A stretch of DNA of 64,000 nucleotides from NCBI RefSeq assembly GCF_013019105.1, contig NZ_BLTE01000001.1:310001-374000 (forward strand). The letters run 5' to 3'. The stretch is from Fundidesulfovibrio magnetotacticus (GTDB taxonomy: Bacteria; Desulfobacterota; Desulfovibrionia; Desulfovibrionales; Desulfovibrionaceae). Below, one piece after another: positions 18,884 through 26,410 of the stretch; the stretch's first letter is position 1, and every line of letters begins with the position of its first letter. The translations under genes and the position numbers were made by a program. Below the pieces are notes generated by a model, which was not told where the DNA came from, did no database searches, and was given only the letters and a program-made list of their open reading frames with translations.

Positions 18884-19884
18884 CGCCCGCCCCCGGGCAG
18901 GGCCTGGGGCCACAGGTAGTAGCAACCCGCCTCCAGGGGCAGGCCCATGCTGGAAAGGTCGGGCACGAGGGACCGGGGGGCGTCCGCCCCGTAATCCGCC
19001 GTGGCGGTGTTGTAGAGGGTGTCGTCGTGGACCTTCTGGCGGCGATAGGCCACAAGCCTGGCGTCCGGGGGCAGCCCGGCCAGGGTCCGGGCGCGGGCCA
19101 CGGCGTCGGCGGGGTGTCCCAGACGGTCGACAAGCCCCAACTCCAGGGCGCGGCTCCCGGAATAGACCCCGGCGCGCGCCACCTCGGCGCGCGCGGCCGG
19201 AGCCAGGGAGCGCCGGGCGTCCAGGAGGGCCAGGAACCCCCGGTTGAGTTGCTCCGTGAGCTCCGCGGCCAGGCGGCGTTCCTCCTCCGTGGAGGGCCGG
19301 AAGGGCGAGCCCATGTCCTTGAGGTCTCCGGACTTGGCCACCTCGGCCTCGACGCCGATCTTGCCCATGAGCCCGGCAAGCTTGGGCGTGATGAACACCG
19401 TGCCCACGCTGCCCACCAGGGACGAGGGCAGCGCCTGGATCTCGTCCGCGCCCAGGGCCGCGTAGTAGCCCCCCGAGGCGCACACCGTAAGGGCCTGGGC
19501 CACCACCTTGGCCCCGGTGGCGGCCTTGAAAGCCTCGATCTCGCCCAGCAGGAGGTCGGAGCCCGCCACGGTGCCGCCGGGGCTGTCCACGAAGAGCACC
19601 AGGGCCTTGATCTCCCGGTCCTCCCGCGCCTTCCTGAGCACGGCGGCCGCTTCCTGGAGCGCCCCGGGCCGCGAGCCCAGAAGCCCCTGGCGCGAGCCCG
19701 CGCCGATGAAGCCCGTCACCCACAGGGCCAGCACCTTGCCCCTGCCCTTGCCCTCCAGGTCGTACTGCTTCAGCGGGTCCTGCCCGGCCTGACCCATGAG
19801 GCTGAAGCGCGGCGAGCAGCCGCACAGGGCCAGCGCGAGCGACAGGATCAGGACACGGGACAGGGCGCGGACAGGATCCTGCAT
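18880..19884 (-). CDS. sppA: Signal peptide peptidase SppA, lipoprotein form
   Basis: 334 residues from ATG 19884 with GGAGGAG upstream. Single-domain (36K-type) serine/lysine protease that degrades cleaved signal peptides. The family's VDSPGGTVAGS (100-109) forms the oxyanion strand. S137 in VCASGGYYAALGAD is the nucleophile and K189 in SGDLKDMGSPFR the general base. The N-terminus ends in LALCGC (C23), a lipobox, so this copy is probably a lipoprotein rather than an integral membrane protein. A C-terminal extension of about 40 residues follows the family domain. It is translationally coupled to the methyltransferase. Confidence 0.9.
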   Translation of the reverse strand: MQDPVRALSRVLILSLALALCGCSPRFSLMGQAGQDPLKQYDLEGKGRGKVLALWVTGFIGAGSRQGLLGSRPGALQEAAAVLRKAREDREIKALVLFVDSPGGTVAGSDLLLGEIEAFKAATGAKVVAQALTVCASGGYYAALGADEIQALPSSLVGSVGTVFITPKLAGLMGKIGVEAEVAKSGDLKDMGSPFRPSTEEERRLAAELTEQLNRGFLALLDARRSLAPAARAEVARAGVYSGSRALELGLVDRLGHPADAVARARTLAGLPPDARLVAYRRQKVHDDTLYNTATADYGADAPRSLVPDLSSMGLPLEAGCYYLWPQALPGGGR

Positions 19885-20210
19885 GGATGGCTCCTCCGGT
19901 TCGATACGGTTCGCAAGCCACCTATTCCACAGCACGGCGCGCAACGCCAGCCCCGGGAACATCGCGACGATCCGTGGCCCGAGGCGAAAGGCTCGGGGAG
20001 GTCGGCATCGACGGCGAAGCCTGGCCCGGGCGAGCTTTCGCGCCGCGGCGGACCGGCAGGCGCTGCGCGCGGCATACAACAGGACGCCGCCAGGGGAGCG
20101 TCTGTTGCGCATGCCGCATGCACGTTGAACGATTGATGCGTTTCTCCCTTGCAATCCCAGAGCAAATGAAGCAGTGACTTATGAACAGACTGCAAAAGTC
20201 GGAGGCACGC
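19885..20210. other. Divergent intergenic region, 326 bp
   Basis: The region between sppA and the ribbon-helix-helix-like gene. A weak rightward promoter candidate is TTGAAC at 20125 with TGCAAT at 20150 (spacer 19). The part near 20100-20210 is AT-richer than its surroundings. No gene or clear operator seen. Confidence 0.3.
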
Positions 20211-20762
20211 ATGAACGGCAAGGCGCGCGCGACCAGGTGGCGGGAAAAGCAGGTGGCTGGCGGCGGCAAACCCATCGGCGTCACGCTCACCGCGCCTGCG
20301 GCGCTGGCCCTGGAATCGTTGCAGTCCACGTTCCGCTGGTCCCAGCGGGAGGCCATCTCCCTGGCGCTGGAGTTCGCCGCGCACCATCAGGAACTGCTCG
20401 CCAAAGCCCCCGAAGCGTCCCCGCAGGCCGAAAGCCCCCTGGAACACGGCCCGGACTCCCGCATTGCAGACCTCGAAGCCCGCCTCTCCCAGCTGGAAGC
20501 CCTGCTGGCGGGCGTGCAACAGGCCAAGGAACAGGTCACGCCCGAGGAAGAGGCGCGCAGGAACAAGGAAGCCCTCATCGGCTTCACGGCGCGCCAGATG
20601 ATGGAACACGGCGAACGCATGTCGCGCGTGCAACTCTACGCCGCCGCCAAGCAGCAGGGCGTCCCCGTGCCGGGCAGCCAGCACGAATACAACGTCTTCA
20701 TCTCCTACCACATGGATGTGATCCGCGACATGATGCGCACCCTCAAGGAGCGCACCCACTGA
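20211..20762 (+). CDS. Ribbon-helix-helix-like protein with coiled coil
   Basis: 183 residues; start ATG 20211 is chosen because GGAGG is 5 nt upstream, whereas an earlier ATG at 20181 has none. The N-terminal basic part (NGKARATRWREKQ) and the segment KPIGVTLTAPAALALESL, then SQREAISLALEFA, follow the beta-helix-helix pattern of ribbon-helix-helix DNA-binding proteins often found on plasmids or mobile elements. A coiled coil (IADLEARLSQLEALLAGVQQ) and a basic helical tail follow. DNA binding is an inference; no relaxase, recombinase or toxin is next to it. Confidence 0.6.
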   Translation: MNGKARATRWREKQVAGGGKPIGVTLTAPAALALESLQSTFRWSQREAISLALEFAAHHQELLAKAPEASPQAESPLEHGPDSRIADLEARLSQLEALLAGVQQAKEQVTPEEEARRNKEALIGFTARQMMEHGERMSRVQLYAAAKQQGVPVPGSQHEYNVFISYHMDVIRDMMRTLKERTH

Positions 20763-20778
20763 CGCGCGAGCCCGCGCT

Positions 20779-22296
20779 TCACCGCCGCGAAGACTTCACC
20801 GGCCCCATGGGCACGGCGTAAAGCAGGCTTGTTCCCTCGGGCAGGCCCAGCAGTTCGGCGGCCTCGCCGTCGTAGAACGCCCCCACACCGCAGGCCCCCA
20901 GGCCAAGGCTCTCGGCCGCCAGGTAGAGGCGCTGCCCCAGACGTCCCGCCGCCTGGAAGGACCAGCGCACGCCCCGCGCGCCCAGGAGGGGGTCCAGGGC
21001 GTCGAAGTCCGCGAAGAAGAGCGCCACCATGGCCGCGCGGCGCATCCAGAGCTGATCAAGACAGACGGAGGCCATGGCCGGGCGCATGTCGCCGTCGCGG
21101 CGCAGCCCCAGCGCGACGCCCTCGCGGTCCAGCATGTAGAGCCCGGGCCCTCCCCATGGCCCGCTTCCCAGCAGGACGCCCGCCTCGCAGGCGTGCTCCA
21201 GCGGGTGGCCGCCCGGCGGCAGGAGCGCACCGCAAAGCGTCGAGAGCGCCTGGGCCGCCACGGCGGGAGAGAGTTCCACTGGCATGAAGGCCCGCCGGGA
21301 ACACCGGGATTCCACGGCCTCGAAAAACGTGGCCCGCCCGGCCGCACCCGCCCCGTCGGGCAGGGCGCGCCAGCGCAGGCCCGATCCCAGCCTCGTCGCC
21401 GCGCCGCCCGGCAAGGCGCGGTCTTTCCCTGATTCGGGCGAGACATGGTCATGCGTCAACGAAGCGGCCCGGTGCACCGCCGCAAGATCCTGCGCCAACC
21501 CGTCCGAGACCGCGCAGCGGCTGAAGGCCTCCACGCCCTCCGGCAGCGGCCCAGGCGCGGCGTCCGCCTCCGCCTGGCCGCCCGCCTCGAAGCGCGCCAC
21601 GCACAGGCAGGCCTCTCGGGCGGGGTCCAGCCCCAGATGCGCGGCCACGGCCTCGTCGGAGAAGTCGAGCTCCATGCGCCAGGGGATGCGGTAAGCGCCC
21701 AGGCCCAGCGCCAGCCCTTCCGCCAGATGCCCGGCGTCCAGGTTCAGGTAGCGGTAGGCCCTGGCGCGGTATTTCCACGCGCTGCGGTGCATTACCGCCG
21801 TGACGAGAAACAGCGCCTCGCCCGGCAGGCGCGAACGCCCGGGCAGCCCCAGCGCCTCGGGGTCCACGCCCCCCGGGCGCAACGGCGTGAGCCCGTGGCG
21901 CGTCACGTCGTAGTGGTGGAGCCCGCTCCGGAGCCCTCCCCCGCCGGGCCACGCCAGATAGACCTCGCAGGGATAGAGCGCCCCGGCCGACGGGCAGGCG
22001 CGGTAGATGTGCTCCACCCCGCCGTGGCTGGCCGAACGCGTGAGCCCCGCCGCGTGGAAAAGCACGGCCGAGAGCACATCCAGGCCCGCTGGCGCGGCGG
22101 CGGCCCCCGACGCCCCCTGCACGGACTGCGCCACCGACACCCCGGGCAGTTCGGCCTCGCGGGGCAGTTCCACGAGGGGAAGCCCCGGATAGCTCTTGAA
22201 CTGGCGCGGCTGGTCCGACCAGTCCGGCCCGCCCCCCGAAAGCAGACCCCGCATGTAGGAGACGGCCTCGTGGTAGCGCCTGGCCTGGGTCACCAT
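20779..22296 (-). CDS. Tandem nitroreductase / SagB-ThcOx family dehydrogenase
   Basis: 505 residues containing two nitroreductase-fold domains. The first (about 60-260) has ACPSAGALYPCEVYL and FLVTAVMHRSAWKYRARAYR; the second (about 325-500) has ESRCSRRAF and FQAAGRLGQRLYLAAESLGL, GACGVGAFYD. These are FMN-binding oxidoreductases. The family includes the dehydrogenases that make azoles in thiazole/oxazole-modified peptides, but no YcaO cyclodehydratase or precursor peptide is present here, so the substrate is open. ATG 22296 overlaps the stop of the upstream membrane gene (ATGGTGA), giving coupled translation. Confidence 0.88.
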   Translation of the reverse strand: MVTQARRYHEAVSYMRGLLSGGGPDWSDQPRQFKSYPGLPLVELPREAELPGVSVAQSVQGASGAAAAPAGLDVLSAVLFHAAGLTRSASHGGVEHIYRACPSAGALYPCEVYLAWPGGGGLRSGLHHYDVTRHGLTPLRPGGVDPEALGLPGRSRLPGEALFLVTAVMHRSAWKYRARAYRYLNLDAGHLAEGLALGLGAYRIPWRMELDFSDEAVAAHLGLDPAREACLCVARFEAGGQAEADAAPGPLPEGVEAFSRCAVSDGLAQDLAAVHRAASLTHDHVSPESGKDRALPGGAATRLGSGLRWRALPDGAGAAGRATFFEAVESRCSRRAFMPVELSPAVAAQALSTLCGALLPPGGHPLEHACEAGVLLGSGPWGGPGLYMLDREGVALGLRRDGDMRPAMASVCLDQLWMRRAAMVALFFADFDALDPLLGARGVRWSFQAAGRLGQRLYLAAESLGLGACGVGAFYDGEAAELLGLPEGTSLLYAVPMGPVKSSRR

Positions 22297-22715
22297 ACGA
22301 AGTTCTCCAGCACGCGCCAGCCGGTCCAGACCTGCGCCAGGCACAGGGCCGCCAGGAGGGTGTTGCCGGCGGCGTGCAGCAGGGCCACGCCCGCCGGGGC
22401 TTTCCCGCGTCCCCTGTCCAGCCTGCCCCCCGTGACCGCGCCCGACACGGCCAGAACCGCCGCGCATGCGCCCAGCAGGGCGTGCCATCCCGTGGCCCCG
22501 GGCCCCGACCAGACGCCCCATGTGACCCCGAGCCCCCCGGCCACCCCGAGGAGCAGCCCCGCCAGGGTGACCCGACCCAGCGACACATGGCGCTTCCACG
22601 CGAACACGCCTTGGCGTCCCAGACGTTTGGACGCGAAACGCGTCGCCCCCAGCCGCAGGACATAGAACACAAGCCCCGTCAGGCAGAGCATGATGACAGG
22701 ATGCACGTGGTGCAA
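22290..22715 (-). CDS. Four-helix membrane protein (DUF4079-like)
   Basis: 141 residues. The likely start is TTG 22715, 4 nt after GGAGG; the next in-frame candidate is GTG 22706. Four hydrophobic segments (VIMLCLTGLVFYVLRLG, VTLAGLLLGVAGGLGVTWGV, LGACAAVLAVSGAVTGG, LHAAGNTLLAALCLAQVWTG) with HHVHP at the N-terminus and an internal His near LLHAAGN give a cytochrome b561-like layout, as in DUF4079 proteins. It overlaps the nitroreductase gene, so it may anchor it or supply electrons. This link is an inference. Confidence 0.7.
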   Translation of the reverse strand: MHHVHPVIMLCLTGLVFYVLRLGATRFASKRLGRQGVFAWKRHVSLGRVTLAGLLLGVAGGLGVTWGVWSGPGATGWHALLGACAAVLAVSGAVTGGRLDRGRGKAPAGVALLHAAGNTLLAALCLAQVWTGWRVLENFVW

Positions 22716-22825
22716 GGTTCCTCCGTGCGGGGCGGTTGCCAAGTCCGGCCGCGCCGGGTAAGGATGCCCCTGCCCTCCCGATGCCACCTTCCGGGAGGAG
22801 TATCCCTGAATCGTTACGTCAACTT

Positions 22826-23827
22826 ATGATCATTGGCAACCGGCCGCTCCACGCGGCGACCACCCTCGTCCTGGACGGGCAGGACCTTCGGGGCGAGCTC
22901 CTGCACGAAGTCATCACCGTCGTGGCCCAGGCCCGGGGCGAAGAACTGGCGGACCTCCTCGGCGCGGCGCGGCGCATCCGACTGGCGCGCCTGGGCCGCG
23001 CCGTGAGCCTGTGCGCCATCGTCAACGCCAGGAGCGGGCGCTGCTCCGAGAACTGCGCCTTCTGCGCCCAGTCCTCCCATTTCGACACCGGCGCGCCCTG
23101 CCACCCTTTCCTCGATCACGAACGCATCCTCGACGCCGCCCGGACCATGCGCGCCCACGGGGCCAGGCGCTTCGGCATCGTGCTCTCCGGGCTCACCCCC
23201 TCGCGGGAGGACTTCGAGCGCCTGCGCCGGGCCGTGCGCGGCGTGGCGGACCTGGGCATGCTCCCCGACGCCTCCTGCGGCATCCTCTCTCGCGCGCGGT
23301 TCGAGGAGCTTCGGTCCGACGGGCTACACCTCTACCATCACAATCTGGAGACCGCGCGCAGCTTCTTCCCGGAAATCTGCACCACCCACGACTACGAGGA
23401 CGACGTGCAGGCCGTGCGCGACGCACTGGACGCGGGCTTGGGCGTCTGCTCGGGGGGCATCTTCGGTCTGGGCGAAAGCTGGGAGCAACGCGCCGAACTG
23501 GCCCTGACCCTGCGCGAGCTGGGCGTGGACTCCGTTCCCGTGAACTTCCTCTCGCCCATCCCGGGCACGCCCATGGAGCGCAGGCCGCCCCTTGCGCCCG
23601 AGGAGGCGCTGAAGATCGTGGCGCTTCTGCGCTTCATCCTGCCCTCGGCGCATCTGCGCATCTGCGGCGGCCGCAAGACCGTGTTCGGACCGACGCGGGG
23701 CCTCGCGCCGCTGGAGGCCGGGGCCAGCGGGCTGATGATCGGCGACTACCTCACCACGTCTGGCCTGGACGCCGCCGCCGACCGCCAGGGCATCCGGGAC
23801 GCCGGATGGGAGATCGAGGATGCCTGA
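22826..23827 (+). CDS. bioB: Biotin synthase
   Basis: A radical-SAM enzyme that inserts sulfur into dethiobiotin, the last step of biotin synthesis. The [4Fe-4S] motif is CSENCAFC (C73, C77, C80 from this start) followed by AQSSHF. Later the protein shows CSGGIFGLGESWEQR and INFLSPIPGTP-type VNFLSPIPGTPME, both BioB hallmarks. The start is uncertain: ATG 22826 (333 residues) has no Shine-Dalgarno, and ATG 22781 (348 residues, close to E. coli BioB length) has none either. First gene of the biotin operon; bioF overlaps its end by 8 nt. No BirA-type operator was recognised upstream. Confidence 0.94.
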   Translation: MIIGNRPLHAATTLVLDGQDLRGELLHEVITVVAQARGEELADLLGAARRIRLARLGRAVSLCAIVNARSGRCSENCAFCAQSSHFDTGAPCHPFLDHERILDAARTMRAHGARRFGIVLSGLTPSREDFERLRRAVRGVADLGMLPDASCGILSRARFEELRSDGLHLYHHNLETARSFFPEICTTHDYEDDVQAVRDALDAGLGVCSGGIFGLGESWEQRAELALTLRELGVDSVPVNFLSPIPGTPMERRPPLAPEEALKIVALLRFILPSAHLRICGGRKTVFGPTRGLAPLEAGASGLMIGDYLTTSGLDAAADRQGIRDAGWEIEDA

Positions 23828-24974
23828 GGAGCGCTACCGCCAGGCCCTGGCCGAGTCCCGGAACGCCGGACGGCTGCGCGCCACCCGCGCCTTCGACCCC
23901 GGCCGCCGGGAAATCCTGGACGCCTCCTCCAACGACTATCTGGGCCTCTCGCGCCACCCCGCCGTGGTGGAGCGGGCCTGCGCCTTCGCCCGCCGCTGGG
24001 GAGCGGGCTCGGCCTCCGCGCGCCTGATCCGGGGCACCCTCCCCCCCCACGACGCCCTGGAGGAGAAACTGGCCCGGCTCAAGGGCCACGAGGCCGCCCT
24101 GCTCATGGGCTCGGGCTACCAGACCAACGCCTCGGCCATCGCCGCGCTCCTGGACGAAAGGACTCTGAGCGCAGAGCCGCTGGTCTTCGCGGACAAGCTC
24201 AACCACGCCAGCATGCACGAGGGCTGCCGCCTGGCCGGGGCGCGCCAGCTGCGCTACCGACACCTGGACCTGGACCACCTGGAGGCCCTGCTCGGGAAGC
24301 ACGCCCACGAGAAGCGCGCGCGCTTCATCCTGAGCGAGTCGGTCTTCTCCATGGACGGCGACCGGGCCGACGTGCACGCCCTGGCGGACCTGGCGGCGCG
24401 CCACGGGGCCTTCCTCTACCTGGACGAGGCCCACGCCACCGGGGTGTTCGGCCCCACGGGCATGGGCCTGGCCGAAGGCGTGGCCATGGAAAGCGGCCTC
24501 GTGATGGGCACCCTGGGCAAATCGCTGGGGAGCTACGGGGCCTACGTCTGCTGCTCGCGCGCGGTACGGGAATATCTGGTGAACAGGGCCTCGGGCTTCA
24601 TTTTCTCCACGGCCCTGCCCCCGCCCTGCCTGGGCGCGGCCGACGCGGCCCTGGACCTCGTTCCGACCCTGGCCCCCCGGCGCGAACGCCTGCTCGCCCT
24701 GGCCGAAGCACTGCGCGGGCGTCTGAACGCGGCGGGGCTGTCCACCGAACGTTCCTCCACCCAGATCGTCCCCGTGATCCTGGGCCATGCCGCCCGCGCC
24801 CTGGCCGCCATGGAGGCCCTGCGCCGCGAGAACGTGCTGGCCGTGGCCGTGCGCCCGCCCACCGTCCCCGAGGGGTCCAGCAGGCTGCGCCTGTCGCTTA
24901 CGGCCCTGCACACCCCGGACGACGTGGAGCGCCTGGCCGACGCCGTGGTCCGCGCGGCAGGGGCCTGCTCGTGA
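23820..24974 (+). CDS. bioF: 8-amino-7-oxononanoate synthase
   Basis: A 384-residue PLP enzyme of the alpha-oxoamine synthase family. It condenses pimeloyl-ACP (or pimeloyl-CoA) with L-alanine. Visible motifs: DASSNDYLGLSRHP, GSGYQTNASAIAAL, HASMHEGCRLAG, DEAHATGVFGPTGMG (PLP-binding Asp and His), and the PLP lysine in GTLGKSLGSYGAYV. Full length. Overlaps bioB by 8 nt and the esterase gene by 4 nt (GTGA), consistent with one translationally coupled operon. Confidence 0.96.
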   Translation: MPEERYRQALAESRNAGRLRATRAFDPGRREILDASSNDYLGLSRHPAVVERACAFARRWGAGSASARLIRGTLPPHDALEEKLARLKGHEAALLMGSGYQTNASAIAALLDERTLSAEPLVFADKLNHASMHEGCRLAGARQLRYRHLDLDHLEALLGKHAHEKRARFILSESVFSMDGDRADVHALADLAARHGAFLYLDEAHATGVFGPTGMGLAEGVAMESGLVMGTLGKSLGSYGAYVCCSRAVREYLVNRASGFIFSTALPPPCLGAADAALDLVPTLAPRRERLLALAEALRGRLNAAGLSTERSSTQIVPVILGHAARALAAMEALRRENVLAVAVRPPTVPEGSSRLRLSLTALHTPDDVERLADAVVRAAGACS

Positions 24975-25606
24975 GCGCCCCCGCCCGTCTGCTCTTCCTG
25001 CACGGCTGGGGCCTGGACGCCTCGTTCTGGAAGCCCCTGCTCTCGAGGTTCCCGGGCCACCACGCGGCGGCCCTGGACCTGGGCTATTTCGGCCCCGAAC
25101 GCCCGGACCCGCCTCGGGAATTCCTCGCCGCCCCCGGCCCCCTGGTGGCCGTGGGCCACTCCCTGGGCTTCGCCGCCCTGCTGCGCCGGGAGGCCCCACG
25201 CCCCGACGCCCTGGCCTGCCTGGGCGGCTTCGCCCGCTTCCCCGGCCCGCCCGGGGCCGTGCGGGCCATGCGCCGGGGTCTCGCTCGCGATCCACGCGCC
25301 GTGCTGGCGGCCTTCCACGAGGCCTGCGCCCTGCCCGCGCACTTGCGCCCGGACACCTCCCGCGCCGACTCGGCGCGCCTGGCCAAAGGCCTGGACCACC
25401 TCCTGCAATGGGACGAATCCCCCCGTCTGGAGGCCTGGTCCGGCCCGCTCCTGGCCCTGGGGGCCGAGGACGACACCATCGTGCCCCGTCAGGCCTTCCT
25501 GGAGCGCTTCCCCGGGGCGGCGCTCCTCCCGGGCGGCCACGCCTTCCCGGCTACGCGCCCGGACGAGACCTTCCGGCTCCTCCAGGCCTTCCTGGAGCGC
25601 CCGTGA
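24971..25606 (+). CDS. Pimeloyl-ACP methyl ester esterase-like alpha/beta hydrolase
   Basis: A 211-residue alpha/beta hydrolase starting at GTG 24971. Its oxyanion strand LFLHGWGLDASFW, nucleophile S64 in VGHSLG, an acidic residue in GAEDDTIV and the histidine in GGHAFP (about 190) complete the triad. Its place between bioF and bioC strongly suggests it hydrolyses the methyl ester made by the BioC pathway, as BioH or BioG do. It is shorter than E. coli BioH (256) and nearer BioG in size. Which of the known esterase families it belongs to cannot be settled by eye. Overlaps bioF and bioC by 4 nt each. Confidence 0.8.
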   Translation: MSAPARLLFLHGWGLDASFWKPLLSRFPGHHAAALDLGYFGPERPDPPREFLAAPGPLVAVGHSLGFAALLRREAPRPDALACLGGFARFPGPPGAVRAMRRGLARDPRAVLAAFHEACALPAHLRPDTSRADSARLAKGLDHLLQWDESPRLEAWSGPLLALGAEDDTIVPRQAFLERFPGAALLPGGHAFPATRPDETFRLLQAFLERP

Positions 25607-26400
25607 CCCTCTCGCGCCAGGCGCGCATCCGTCGGGCCTTCTCCCGGGCCGAGAGCTACGACCTCCACGCCAGGCCCCAGGAGGCCGCGGCGCACCGGCT
25701 GGCCGGGCTCATCCTGCAACGCGGACTTCCCCACGGCGCGAGCGTCCTGGACGCGGGCTGCGGCACGGGCTTCCTGGCCCAGCGCCTGGCCGCCCAGGCA
25801 TCGGTGGGCCGCTATGTCCTGGCGGACCTCTCCCCGGTGATGCTCGGGCGCGCCGTCCGCCGCCTGGACGCGAGCCCGGGCCGACTCCGCATCGGACTCC
25901 GGCCCGGCGCGCCCCTGGCCGTGGCCATGGACATCCAGGCCCCGGCCCTCAGGCCCGGCTTCCACGTGGTGGTTTCCAGCATGGCCCTGCACTGGACCGA
26001 AAACCTGGGCCAGGCCCTGGCCGCCCTGTGGTCCCTGGTGCGCCCGGGCGGGCTGCTGGCCGTCTGCCTGCCCGGCGCGGGCACCTTCGGGCCCTGGCGC
26101 GCGGCGCATCAGGCCCTGGGGCTCCCCTGCGGCCTCCAGGACTTCCCCTCCCAGGAGGATCTGGCCGCGCTCTTTCCCGCGCCCCCGGAGATCATCGAGG
26201 AGGTCCACCCCCTGGCCCTCGCCAGCGCCCTGGACCTGCCCCGCCACCTCCGGGCCGTGGGCGGGCGTGTGCCGCGCCCCGGCCACACGCCCCTCGCGCC
26301 GGGCGCGCTGCGCGCCGTGGCCGCCCTGGCCGACGCATCCCCCGCCCCCATGGCCTACCACGCCCTCCACGCCCTGGCGTTCCGGCCGCTTACGCACTAG
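25603..26400 (+). CDS. bioC: Malonyl-ACP O-methyltransferase
   Basis: 265 residues starting at GTG 25603, overlapping the esterase stop as GTGA. SAM methyltransferase motif I is VLDAGCGTGFLAQ, followed by VLADLSPVML. The BioC-typical N-terminus (IRRAFSRAESYDLHA) and VVSSMALHWTENLGQAL are present. BioC methylates malonyl-ACP so that fatty acid synthase can elongate it to a pimeloyl chain. The assignment rests on both sequence and operon position. Confidence 0.9.
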   Translation: MTLSRQARIRRAFSRAESYDLHARPQEAAAHRLAGLILQRGLPHGASVLDAGCGTGFLAQRLAAQASVGRYVLADLSPVMLGRAVRRLDASPGRLRIGLRPGAPLAVAMDIQAPALRPGFHVVVSSMALHWTENLGQALAALWSLVRPGGLLAVCLPGAGTFGPWRAAHQALGLPCGLQDFPSQEDLAALFPAPPEIIEEVHPLALASALDLPRHLRAVGGRVPRPGHTPLAPGALRAVAALADASPAPMAYHALHALAFRPLTH

Positions 26401-26410
26401 GATCATCTCC

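Noticed and set aside
22700-22860. BirA-type operator upstream of bioB
   Set aside because: The inverted TTGTAAAC-like halves are not present; only loose matches such as GTTACG were seen.
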